A stretch of 64,000 nt of DNA from Neobacillus sp. FSL H8-0543 (GCF_038592905.1 NZ_CP151943.1:5096501-5160500); one strand, 5' to 3'. Shown: positions 16,486 through 24,012, numbered from the stretch's first letter. A program made the numbers and translations. Notes: a model not told the origin generated them from the sequence alone.

Positions 16486-17325
16486 ATGGAACATTCCATT
16501 GAAAATTATATTAAAAATCTAGTTAGAGATACTATTGGCCAAGCACTAGGCGGGCTGCAGCTCCAGAAGGATCGACAAACCTATGTAGTAGGCAATTGGA
16601 AAATGAATAACAACTTTTCTGGAACGGCTGAATTTTTCCAGGAAATAAACAGCAGTAACAACGTGTCAGTCGTTGTGTGTCCACCGACACATCTGCTTTA
16701 TCCAGCCCAGCTTTTGATTAAACAGCAAAAGAAGTCCATTGCCTTAGGCGGACAAAATGTTCATTGGGCGGATAGAGGAGCTTACACGGGAGAAACATCA
16801 ACAAGCATGTTGCAGGAAATGGGCTGTGAGTATGTGATTATCGGCCATTCTGAAAGACGCCAATATGCAGGTGAAAATGATGAGATGATCAATATGAAGG
16901 TGAAGCAGGCAATCAAGTCAGGACTCACCCCAATTGTTTGCATCGGCGAAACGCTCGAAGAGAAGAACCTGCTACAAACGGAACAGGTTTTGAAAACCCA
17001 GCTGTTCGGTGCCTTAAAGGAAATAGATTCGAGCCAGTTTATTATTGCATACGAGCCGGTTTGGGCAATTGGTACAGGGCAATCAGCCTCACCTGAGCTG
17101 GCACAGCAATCACATGCTTATATCCGCTCAGTAATCACCCAAATAATGGGTCAAGACGCAGATACTATCTCGATTTTATATGGTGGATCTGTGAATGAAA
17201 AAAATGCAGCTGACTTTTACGCCATGGAAGATATTGATGGTGTACTCGTTGGTGGTGCAAGCTTGAAAGCCAAGCCTTTTGATGAGATTATCGCTGCATT
17301 TGCCAAAGGAGAACAAAACCTATGA
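16486..17325 (+). CDS. tpiA: Triosephosphate isomerase with an encapsulation-type N-terminus
   Basis: A 279-aa triosephosphate isomerase, about 30 residues longer than the usual 250. The enzyme proper begins at RQTYVVGNWKMN and keeps the full catalytic set: K39, H121 (IIGHSERR), E190 (AYEPVWAIGTG), plus the phosphate loop YGGSVN. The extra N-terminus (MEHSIENYIKNLVRDTIGQA) is an amphipathic helix with a glycine-rich linker, like the targeting helices of the other cargo proteins. It should interconvert glyceraldehyde 3-phosphate from the aldolase with dihydroxyacetone phosphate inside the shell. It is presumably additional to a glycolytic copy elsewhere in the genome. Its stop overlaps the next start. 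Confidence 0.93.
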   Translation: MEHSIENYIKNLVRDTIGQALGGLQLQKDRQTYVVGNWKMNNNFSGTAEFFQEINSSNNVSVVVCPPTHLLYPAQLLIKQQKKSIALGGQNVHWADRGAYTGETSTSMLQEMGCEYVIIGHSERRQYAGENDEMINMKVKQAIKSGLTPIVCIGETLEEKNLLQTEQVLKTQLFGALKEIDSSQFIIAYEPVWAIGTGQSASPELAQQSHAYIRSVITQIMGQDADTISILYGGSVNEKNAADFYAMEDIDGVLVGGASLKAKPFDEIIAAFAKGEQNL

Positions 17326-17789
17326 AAAAAGTTGCGATTGGCAGTGACCATGGTGGATACCAATTAAAAGAAACAATAAAGAAATACTTAACAGAACTTG
17401 GGATTGAATATCTTGATTTTGGCTGTCAGGCGAATGAATCTGTGGATTATCCGGATATTGCCTTCCTTGTAGGAGAAACGGTTGCGACGAATGATCAATA
17501 TGTTGGCATCATGATTGATGGAGTCGGCATCGGCAGCGGAATGGTATTAAATAAAATACCTGGCGTACGCGCTGCTGTCTGCTGGGATTTATCCTCGGTT
17601 ATAAATAGCAAAGAGCATAATAATGCCAATGTGTTATCAATCGGCGGACAATTTATTGGTGAAGGCCTTGCCAAGCAATTGGTGAAAACCTGGTTAGAAA
17701 CAGAGTATGCCGGCGGCCGCCATGATCGCCGGGTAACAAAAATGATGGAAATTGAAAGTCGGTTCTTACATCGCTTAGGCAGGTTTTAG
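17322..17789 (+). CDS. RpiB/LacAB-family protein with altered active site
   Basis: A 155-aa member of the ribose-5-phosphate isomerase B family, without a targeting extension. D9 and H10 (GSDHGG), the HNNANVLSIGG segment and the C-terminal arginine-rich GGRHDRRVTKM region, which bind the phosphosugar, are present. The catalytic cysteine (C66 of E. coli RpiB) is D66 here, in MIDGVGIGSGM, and the glutamate used by mycobacterial RpiB also seems absent. It may act on another sugar phosphate, use a different base, or bind without catalysis. It overlaps tpiA by four bases. RpiB relatives are a hallmark of the 'sugar phosphate utilizing' BMC loci. Confidence 0.85.
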   Translation: MKKVAIGSDHGGYQLKETIKKYLTELGIEYLDFGCQANESVDYPDIAFLVGETVATNDQYVGIMIDGVGIGSGMVLNKIPGVRAAVCWDLSSVINSKEHNNANVLSIGGQFIGEGLAKQLVKTWLETEYAGGRHDRRVTKMMEIESRFLHRLGRF

Positions 17790-17792
17790 AAA

Positions 17793-18080
17793 ATGTTTGT
17801 AGCCAAAGTGATTGGGAATATAGTCTGTACACATAAGGATGACAATTTAAAAGGGCTGAAGCTGCTTATTGTCCAACCGGTAGATAAAGATTTGCAGGAT
17901 AAAGGAAAACCACTTGTGGCTATAGATACAATCGGACAGTCAGGAGAAGGGGAGCTTGTTTATCTGGCAAAGAGCCGCGAGTCTTCCTTATCCCTCGATA
18001 GAGAAATGGTAGCTTCTGATGCCGGGATATTAGGGATTATTGACTATTATAATGTGACTAAACGAATGGAGGAAAAATAA
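17793..18080 (+). CDS. EutN/CcmL-type BMC-P vertex protein 2
   Basis: A 95-aa pentameric shell protein (MFVAKVIGNIVCTHKDDNLK, then LLIVQPVD, VAIDTIGQSGEGELVYLAKS and DAGILGIID). It starts four bases after the RpiB-like gene and ends directly against the next BMC-H gene. The glycine-rich segment QSGEGE between strands differs from copy 1. Only one kind of vertex protein is strictly needed, so three copies suggest tuned or mixed vertices. Confidence 0.92.
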   Translation: MFVAKVIGNIVCTHKDDNLKGLKLLIVQPVDKDLQDKGKPLVAIDTIGQSGEGELVYLAKSRESSLSLDREMVASDAGILGIIDYYNVTKRMEEK

Positions 18081-18356
18081 ATGAGCAACGCATTAGGAAT
18101 GATCGAGACAAAAGGTCTAGTAGGTGCAATTGAGGCAGCAGACGCAATGATGAAGGCAGCAAATGTTTCTTTATTAGGTAAAGTGAACGTTGGCGGCGGT
18201 TTAATCACAGTTATGGTTCGCGGTGATGTTGGTGCCGTTAAAGCAGCTACAGAAGCAGGTGCAGATGCTGCACAACGTGTGGGCGAATTCTTATCTGTTC
18301 ATGTCATCCCAAGACCACACTCAGATATCGAAAAAATTCTTCCAGCAGTAAAATAA
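18081..18356 (+). CDS. BMC-H hexameric shell protein 2
   Basis: A 91-aa single-domain shell protein, nearly the same as copy 1 through the first half ([20 protein letters not shown]). Its pore loop reads NVGGGLITV, with glycine 39 where copy 1 has alanine 40, so the central pores probably differ. The ribosome site is GGAGGAAAAATAA within the end of the preceding gene. The last base of its stop is the first base of the next start codon. Confidence 0.94.
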   Translation: MSNALGMIETKGLVGAIEAADAMMKAANVSLLGKVNVGGGLITVMVRGDVGAVKAATEAGADAAQRVGEFLSVHVIPRPHSDIEKILPAVK

Positions 18357-18616
18357 TGAAACTAGCGAAGGTCGTTGGGAATGTCGTTTCAACGATTAAA
18401 ACACCAAGTCATCAAAATAAAAAGCTCATGGTTGTCATCCCTGTCGATGCATCAGGAAAAGAATACGGTGATGCAATGATTGCGTTTGATCGTTTTCAAG
18501 CCGGGGTTGGCGACTATGTTCTAATTTTAGAAGAAGGTGGATCCGCAAGAGACATCCTAGGTGACCCAAAGGGATCCTTTGATGCAGTGATTGCAGGGAT
18601 CGTTGACCGATTATAA
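18356..18616 (+). CDS. EutN/CcmL-type BMC-P vertex protein 3
   Basis: An 86-aa pentameric shell protein, the shortest of the three ([42 protein letters not shown] region, GVGDYVLILEEGGSARDILG, DAVIAGIVDRL). The ATG overlaps the TAA of the BMC-H gene by one base, so translation is coupled. The middle strand has IAFDRFQAG in place of the VAIDTIGSG of copies 1 and 2, making this the most divergent. Confidence 0.92.
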   Translation: MKLAKVVGNVVSTIKTPSHQNKKLMVVIPVDASGKEYGDAMIAFDRFQAGVGDYVLILEEGGSARDILGDPKGSFDAVIAGIVDRL

Positions 18617-18636
18617 TAAATCTGAGGTGAACATAG

Positions 18637-19443
18637 ATGCAAATCGAAGCATTAGTAGAACAAATTACCAATCAAATTTTACAACAATTAACAAATAAAG
18701 AAGAACTAACGACAGCAAAACCGGTAGCTAACGGTAATGTTACCTATAAAGAAGGATCCGCTTCTACTATCATTACTGGACCTGCTGTGGCGAGAATGAT
18801 TGACCATACACTATTAAAACCAGAAGCAAGTCATGCCCAAATTATTAAACTATGTGAAGAAGCAAGAGAGCATAAGTTTGCAACGGTTTGCGTAAATCCT
18901 TACTGGGTTTCAACTGCTGCTAAAGAATTAAAGGGCTCAGGTGTCGGTGTGACAACTGTTGTTGGCTTCCCGTTGGGTGCGACTAGTACGTTTGTAAAAA
19001 GTGCTGAAACACGTGATGCAATTGCAAATGGTGCCACGGAAATCGACATGGTTATTAACGTTGGCGCGCTTAAATCAGGTGACTTTGAAACCGTTAAAAA
19101 AGATATTGAAGGTGTTGTACTAGCGGCAAAAGGCCATGCGCCAGTTAAAGTCATTCTTGAGACAGGTTTACTAGAAATTGAAGAAAAGAAAAAGGCTTGT
19201 ATTCTAGCAAAAATGGCTGGTGCGGACTTTGTAAAAACGTCTACCGGGTTTGGACCAGGCTGTGCCACTGCAGAGGATATCAAGCTTATGCGTGAAGCGG
19301 TCGGACCAGAAATGGGCGTAAAAGCTTCTGCATGTGTAAGAGATTTAGATACGGCCAGAAAGTTAATCCAAGCGGGTGCAACAAGAATTGGTGCAAGTTC
19401 AAGTATTGCGATTATCACGGGCGGTCAGGGAACTGGTTATTAA
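18637..19443 (+). CDS. deoC: Deoxyribose-phosphate aldolase with encapsulation-type N-terminus
   Basis: Cleaves 2-deoxyribose 5-phosphate to acetaldehyde and glyceraldehyde 3-phosphate. The 268-aa protein is about 45 residues longer than usual DeoC; the core begins near residue 48 ([17 protein letters not shown]). The Schiff-base lysine K200 (FVKTSTGFG), the relay lysine K229 (GVKAS) and D137 are present. The extra N-terminus starts [19 protein letters not shown], an amphipathic helix plus a linker. After K229 the usual Gly-Gly of the phosphate-binding loop is replaced by A232-C233, an unusual change. It is last in the operon, 20 bases after the third vertex protein. A 12-bp tandem duplication spans its stop (19431-19454). 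Confidence 0.92.
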   Translation: MQIEALVEQITNQILQQLTNKEELTTAKPVANGNVTYKEGSASTIITGPAVARMIDHTLLKPEASHAQIIKLCEEAREHKFATVCVNPYWVSTAAKELKGSGVGVTTVVGFPLGATSTFVKSAETRDAIANGATEIDMVINVGALKSGDFETVKKDIEGVVLAAKGHAPVKVILETGLLEIEEKKKACILAKMAGADFVKTSTGFGPGCATAEDIKLMREAVGPEMGVKASACVRDLDTARKLIQAGATRIGASSSIAIITGGQGTGY

Positions 19444-19464
19444 ACTGGTTATTAAACGAAGTGT

Positions 19465-19514
19465 AGGTGTTGGGTTTTTCATATAGTAATTATGTGAAAA
19501 CCCCAACCTTTTTT
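19465..19514 (+). terminator. Terminator of the microcompartment operon
   Basis: AGGTGTTGGGTTTTTCATATA pairs with TATGTGAAAACCCCAACCT after a small loop, followed by TTTTTT. This ends a transcription unit that began at the 11853 promoter. Confidence 0.85.
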
Positions 19515-19567
19515 CTATTAAAAAGGTTGTAAATGTTTCGATGATTCACTATACTAATATTATCATA

Positions 19568-19582
19568 TTGTAATCGCTTACA
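19568..19582 (+). promoter_or_regulatory. Perfectly palindromic cre-like site before the XRE gene
   Basis: TTGTAATCGCTTACA contains TGTAA-NCGN-TTACA with perfectly symmetric outer arms and fits the cre consensus fully. It sits six bases before the ribosome site of the small XRE gene. It may be a CcpA box or this regulator's own operator. Confidence 0.45.
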
Positions 19583-19601
19583 TATTTAAGGAGTGTTGAA
19601 A

Positions 19602-19802
19602 ATGGACAATATCGGACACCAGCTCAAGAAAATTAGAACGAATCGAGAAATGGAACTGGAAAAGCTTGCACTCGTTTCTGGGATAAGCATTGATACTCTT
19701 TCATTAATTGAAGCAGGCGAGCTTGATGTACAAATTTCAACCTTAGCCAAACTATCCGATGTATTGAATTGCTCCTTTTCTATTGGGGATGTTTCAATTT
19801 AA
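19602..19802 (+). CDS. Small XRE-family DNA-binding protein
   Basis: A 66-aa protein that is essentially one Cro/C1-type helix-turn-helix domain (IGHQLKKIRTNREMELEKLA, then GISIDTLSLIEAGELDVQIS). I start it at ATG 19602 after AAGGAGTG; GTG and TTG codons a few bases upstream overlap the ribosome site. It has no effector domain, so it is either a stand-alone repressor or a partner of another protein. It is transcribed alone, between the terminators at 19465 and 19821. Its target is unknown. Confidence 0.8.
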   Translation: MDNIGHQLKKIRTNREMELEKLALVSGISIDTLSLIEAGELDVQISTLAKLSDVLNCSFSIGDVSI

Positions 19803-19820
19803 GACTATTTAAAATAAAAA

Positions 19821-19853
19821 GCATTCGCTCCAATTCGGACCGGATGTTTTTTT
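19821..19853 (+). terminator. Terminator after the XRE gene
   Basis: GCATTCGCTCC and GGACCGGATG pair with one mismatch and one wobble around AATTC, followed by seven T residues. Confidence 0.7.
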
Positions 19854-19896
19854 GTGCTATAGTATTAGCAGTTAATCCATTGAAGGAAGAGTACGA

Positions 19897-22146
19897 ATGA
19901 CCACTACAATAATGTATATAAATGAATGGCAACAGGCACTGCAAAATGAAATACAGCATTTGAAAAAATACGGCAGTAATAAATTCATTGTCAGGAATGG
20001 CCGATTGCTGTCAGATGATGGATCTTTTACGTATTTTTTTGATACGGCGATTTCAGTGAAAATTCCAGTTGGTTCTACCATCAGGCTTGAATGGGGCGGG
20101 CTTAAACAAAGCGGGCGAGTACTATCATCAGAAGGTAAAAGTGTGATCCTTACTATTGACCAATCATTTGGTGATTTAATTCAAGAAGCCTATTTATTTC
20201 ATGACCCATGGGAACTTCTTGAACAGCTAATTGAGAGGTTTGATGATGTCAAAAAGAATAAACAAAAACGTTTGCGGGTTAAACGATTAATGAACCCATC
20301 GATGCCATCCAAGTATCCGGCAGAAAAGGTAAAAAGCAGTGTCCATGAGTTGGTGCTGCGGTCAAAGTACAATCCCGTGACTTTTGTTTGGGGACCTCCT
20401 GGAACAGGTAAAACCTATACACTTGCACGTGTAGCAGCAAATAAATATTTTCAAGATAAACGGGTGTTAATTTTATCCCATAGTAACCAAGCCGTTGATG
20501 TCTTGGTGAGTGAAATCACTGATTTTATTAAAAAGAAGAACCGTTTCCGTGAAGGGGACGTTCTTCGTTATGGTTTTAATACGGGTGAGGCAATTGCCAG
20601 TCATGATGCGCTTACTACTAGTCAGCTGCTCCAGAAACAAGAACCGCTGCTTGCTGAAGACAAAGAGAAATTAATCGAAGAAAGGAGGGGCCTAAAGCAA
20701 GATCTAGCCCGTTCGTTCAGTAAAAGGGATTCCACACAATTACTAGAGCTTGAGACGAAGATTGCCAGGGTGCTTGAGAAAATCAGGCAAAAAGAAATCC
20801 AATTTGTAGATGAGGCATTGGTGGTTGGAGCCACTCTTGCAAAAGCCGCTAATGATTCTGCTATTTATACAAAGGAATACGATGTCGTTATCCTTGATGA
20901 AGCAAGCATGGCCTATGTTCCTCAAGCAGCATTTGCTGCGACACTTGGAAAAAGAGTTATCATTTGCGGTGACTTTAAACAATTACCGCCGATCGCCTCT
21001 TCCCGAGATTCCTTAGTTTCTAAATGGCTTAAGGAGGATATTTTTCATCGTGCGGGTGTTGTTGATTGGGTCGAGAAGGGAAAACTTCATCCCCATCTTT
21101 ATTTACTTAAAGAACAAAGGAGAATGCATCCGGATATTTCAGCATTCACCAATCATTATATCTATCATTCTCTAGTAGGTGATCATGAAAGTGTTTTGAA
21201 AAGTAGAAACCGTATTGTCGAACGTGCACCGTTTCCAGGTCGGGCAGCGATTCTTTTGGATACAAGCTTTACGGGCGCCTTTTGTCTAAATGAACGAACC
21301 ACTCACTCGAGATTGAATCTTGGGCAGCTACTATTATCCTTTCAATGTATTCACGAAGCTTATTTAGATGGTGCCAGGTCGATTGGTTATGTGACACCTT
21401 ATCGTGCGCAAGCCAACTTGATGGAGTTATTACTTCAGGATATATATGAAAAAGAATTATCAACCGCTGATATTATATCTGCGACCGTTCACAGGTTTCA
21501 GGGAAGTGAGCGGGATGTAATGGTGTTCGATACCGTGGACAGTGAGCCCCAGGAGCGAGCAGGCATGCTACTTATTGGAAAAGACAGCGAACGGCTTATT
21601 AATGTAGCAATTACAAGGACAAAGGGGAAGTTCATCAACATTAGTAATCAATCGTTTATCCGAAAGCATGTCTATAACCGAAAAACACTTAGACAGCTTG
21701 TCGAGCATCAGGAGAAGCATCATCAAACTGTTAAGATGAAGGAGATCGGCAGTTGGGTTAAGAATCAGCTTCCGCGACTGCAGTGGATTTATGCACGCAA
21801 ACTAGAAATGGTATTCCAGGATATTGAATTAGCCCGTTCGTCCGTCGTTCTCTCCTTACCAGAACATACAATCCTGTCAGATCCTTGGAAGGCAGTCCTT
21901 CAAAATCGAAAGAAGGATGTAAAGTTAACCATTATCACTAGTGGGAATACTTGGTCGGAGTTGAGACCAGATTATTTGTTGGAGGAAAGCTTCCCGGCTC
22001 CATTAATTATTATCGACCAGCAGCTTTTGTGGTTGGGGTTGCCATTAGAAGGTGCAAAAGGAATTCACCCTCCTTACATCGCGACAAGGCTTGATTCAGA
22101 GAAAGTTGCTGAATATGTAGCAAGTCAGTTTGTTGTGGGTGATTGA
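19897..22146 (+). CDS. Superfamily I (Upf1-like) DNA/RNA helicase
   Basis: A 749-aa helicase. Walker A is GPPGTGKTYT near residue 166; further motifs are VILDEASMA (II), CGDFKQLPPI (III), LKEQRRMHPDIS (IV), TVHRFQGSERDVMVFD (V) and NVAITRTKG (VI), as in the AAA_11/AAA_12 group. A charged helical insert (about residues 245-300) lies between motifs Ia and II. The N-terminus (about 1-110) has a beta-rich region and the C-terminal 120 residues resemble a degenerate phospholipase D-like fold (SVVLSLPEHTIL, KLTIITSGN) lacking an obvious HKD motif. It stands alone, so its job in repair or RNA metabolism is not shown by context. Confidence 0.87.
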   Translation: MTTTIMYINEWQQALQNEIQHLKKYGSNKFIVRNGRLLSDDGSFTYFFDTAISVKIPVGSTIRLEWGGLKQSGRVLSSEGKSVILTIDQSFGDLIQEAYLFHDPWELLEQLIERFDDVKKNKQKRLRVKRLMNPSMPSKYPAEKVKSSVHELVLRSKYNPVTFVWGPPGTGKTYTLARVAANKYFQDKRVLILSHSNQAVDVLVSEITDFIKKKNRFREGDVLRYGFNTGEAIASHDALTTSQLLQKQEPLLAEDKEKLIEERRGLKQDLARSFSKRDSTQLLELETKIARVLEKIRQKEIQFVDEALVVGATLAKAANDSAIYTKEYDVVILDEASMAYVPQAAFAATLGKRVIICGDFKQLPPIASSRDSLVSKWLKEDIFHRAGVVDWVEKGKLHPHLYLLKEQRRMHPDISAFTNHYIYHSLVGDHESVLKSRNRIVERAPFPGRAAILLDTSFTGAFCLNERTTHSRLNLGQLLLSFQCIHEAYLDGARSIGYVTPYRAQANLMELLLQDIYEKELSTADIISATVHRFQGSERDVMVFDTVDSEPQERAGMLLIGKDSERLINVAITRTKGKFINISNQSFIRKHVYNRKTLRQLVEHQEKHHQTVKMKEIGSWVKNQLPRLQWIYARKLEMVFQDIELARSSVVLSLPEHTILSDPWKAVLQNRKKDVKLTIITSGNTWSELRPDYLLEESFPAPLIIIDQQLLWLGLPLEGAKGIHPPYIATRLDSEKVAEYVASQFVVGD

Positions 22147-22247
22147 AAACACAAAAAACAAAACACAGGTTAGTGTGACGGATTTTGTTTCCTATCGCAA
22201 ACATATAAAAAGCAAATTCAAATGATCTTCAAATTGTGTATGATTGA

Positions 22248-22580
22248 GCGGTCTTAAGGACAAAACACATGTTCTGCAGAAGGGATTTGTCTTTAAGAAG
22301 CGGTCTTGAGGACAAAACGCATGTTCTGCAGAAGGGATTTGTCTTTAAGAAGCGGTCTTGTGGACAAAACCCATGTTCTGCAGGAGGGATTTGTCTTTAA
22401 GAAGCGGTCTTGTGGACAAAACGCATGTTCTGCAGAAGGGATTTGTCTTTAAGAAGCGGTCTTGTGGACAAAACCCATGTTCTGCAGGAGGGATTTGTCT
22501 TTAAGAAGCGGACTTGAGGACAAAACCCATGTTCTGCAGGAGGGATTTGTCTTTAAGAAGCGGTCTTGAGGATTAAATCC
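22248..22580. repeat. 52-bp tandem hairpin repeat array (array 2)
   Basis: Six full units start at 22248, 22300, 22352, 22404, 22456 and 22508, with a decayed seventh at 22560. Each unit reads GCGGTCTTGAGGACAAAAC, a loop with CATGTTCTGCAG, then GGGATTTGTCTTTAAGAA. CTTGAGGACAAA and TTTGTCTTTAAG can pair. Units alternate between an ACGCAT...CAGAAGG form and an ACCCAT...CAGGAGG form, suggesting spread in larger blocks. Period and layout equal those of array 1, but the loop sequence differs. It fills the gap between the convergent helicase and MFS genes; the remaining bases there are AT-rich and show nothing else. Confidence 0.9.
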
Positions 22581-22652
22581 ATATTCCTTAATATTTTTTA
22601 GGTAAAAAACAATTTTTGTGAAAGTCCGATACAGGATAACGCTTTGTCATTA

Positions 22653-23885
22653 TCATGATTGTGTCAATCCCTTACTTAGCTCTTTCTGGATGGCGGGCTG
22701 TGGTTGCTCAGAATTTTTCAGCTTTATTGTTAGAAATAGTCCAATCGCTAAAATAATGGAGGAAAATAGAAAGGCGCTTTTAAAACCGCCCCAATCCTCT
22801 ATAAGCCAACCAGCGATGGCTGGACCGATTAATTGACCTACAGCAAAATAAAAGGTGACATAACTAAATGCTAACGGCATATCTGCAGGTTTCACATGGT
22901 CCATACTTGAGGCTTGGGTTAACGTAAAGAGTCCAGTTGTTGTACTGCTCAAAATCACAATATGCAGTGAAAATCCTAGAAGGGTAGGCATGAAAACTGG
23001 TATGAACATTGAAACCATCGTTAGACTCATTGTTAGAATTAATGAAATTCGCCGTCCAACTTTATCTGAAATCAGCCCCCAGATTGGTCCGCTGAAAATC
23101 GATAATATCCCGTTTATAGCAATTAATTGACCTGCTAATTTTGAACTTATTCCCGAATCAACCATATAACTCATGATAAATATCATCTGAATAATATAGG
23201 TAACCCCTATAATTCCGTAGATCAAGCCGACATGGATAACTTTACGATTTTTATAGATTTCCATTGGAGGTGTTTGTTTGGCACTATATTTTGAAGGTAA
23301 TACAGATGGCGGATTTTTAATAATTAAATAGGTTACCGTCAAAACACCTAAACTAATGATGGCAAAGATCCCCCAAGCGAATCTCCAACCGATTTCACTG
23401 TTAATGGAACCTAAAAAGGGTACAAGCATCCCAGAAAAAAGTATCCCAATTCCTGAGCCGCTTGTGGCGAAGCCAATCACCAGCCCTTTTTTAGTCGGAA
23501 ACCAGCCGACAAGTAAGGAAATGAACGGTGTGTATGTAAAGGAAGTCCCAACCCCTAATAACAGCATAAATATCATGGTTACCCAATAGGATGGGGTAAA
23601 AGTAAGTCCAATAAGACCCATCGTTACAAGAGAGATTCCTAGTAAAACCGTCCTTTTTCCGCCCCATTTGCTAGCGAGAATCCCAGCAAAAATTAGCGTG
23701 CTTAAGTAACCGAAAGACGTAACAGTCCCTAGGTATCCCGCTTCCTTATAGCTAATCTGTAATCCGTCTTTCATAAAGGGGAGGATGACCCCGTATGAAA
23801 GTCTGGCAAATGACAGGACAACAACAGTGGTTAGCATTCCAATGATTGCGTAAATCCACAATCGATTTTTCTCATTAATTCCCAT
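22653..23885 (-). CDS. Major facilitator superfamily transporter
   Basis: A 410-aa transporter with about twelve hydrophobic segments and the MFS loop motif GILASKWGGKRTVL between segments 2 and 3, with a second version GLISDKVGRRISL between 8 and 9. I start it at the ATG complementary to 23883-23885, eight bases after AAAAAAGGAG; an in-frame ATG at 23909 lies upstream of that site. The protein resembles oxalate/formate-antiporter-like or monocarboxylate-type MFS members more than drug exporters, but no substrate can be assigned. It stands alone, convergent with the helicase gene. Confidence 0.85.
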   Translation of the reverse strand: MGINEKNRLWIYAIIGMLTTVVVLSFARLSYGVILPFMKDGLQISYKEAGYLGTVTSFGYLSTLIFAGILASKWGGKRTVLLGISLVTMGLIGLTFTPSYWVTMIFMLLLGVGTSFTYTPFISLLVGWFPTKKGLVIGFATSGSGIGILFSGMLVPFLGSINSEIGWRFAWGIFAIISLGVLTVTYLIIKNPPSVLPSKYSAKQTPPMEIYKNRKVIHVGLIYGIIGVTYIIQMIFIMSYMVDSGISSKLAGQLIAINGILSIFSGPIWGLISDKVGRRISLILTMSLTMVSMFIPVFMPTLLGFSLHIVILSSTTTGLFTLTQASSMDHVKPADMPLAFSYVTFYFAVGQLIGPAIAGWLIEDWGGFKSAFLFSSIILAIGLFLTIKLKNSEQPQPAIQKELSKGLTQS

Positions 23886-23977
23886 GCAGGCAACTCCTTT
23901 TTTCATCACTATTCTATCTATATGATGGAAAATCCTTGTTTATGGAGAAAATAAAAGCGAATTTTCAAAAAACAACC

Positions 23978-24006
23978 TTGACAGTTTGCGAATTTCTGAG
24001 GATAAT
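23978..24006 (+). promoter_or_regulatory. Sigma-A promoter of the proBA operon
   Basis: TTGACA (23978-23983) and GATAAT (24001-24006) are exactly 17 bases apart, placing the start near 24013, directly ahead of the T-box leader. Confidence 0.8.
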
Positions 24007-24012
24007 CAAAGA

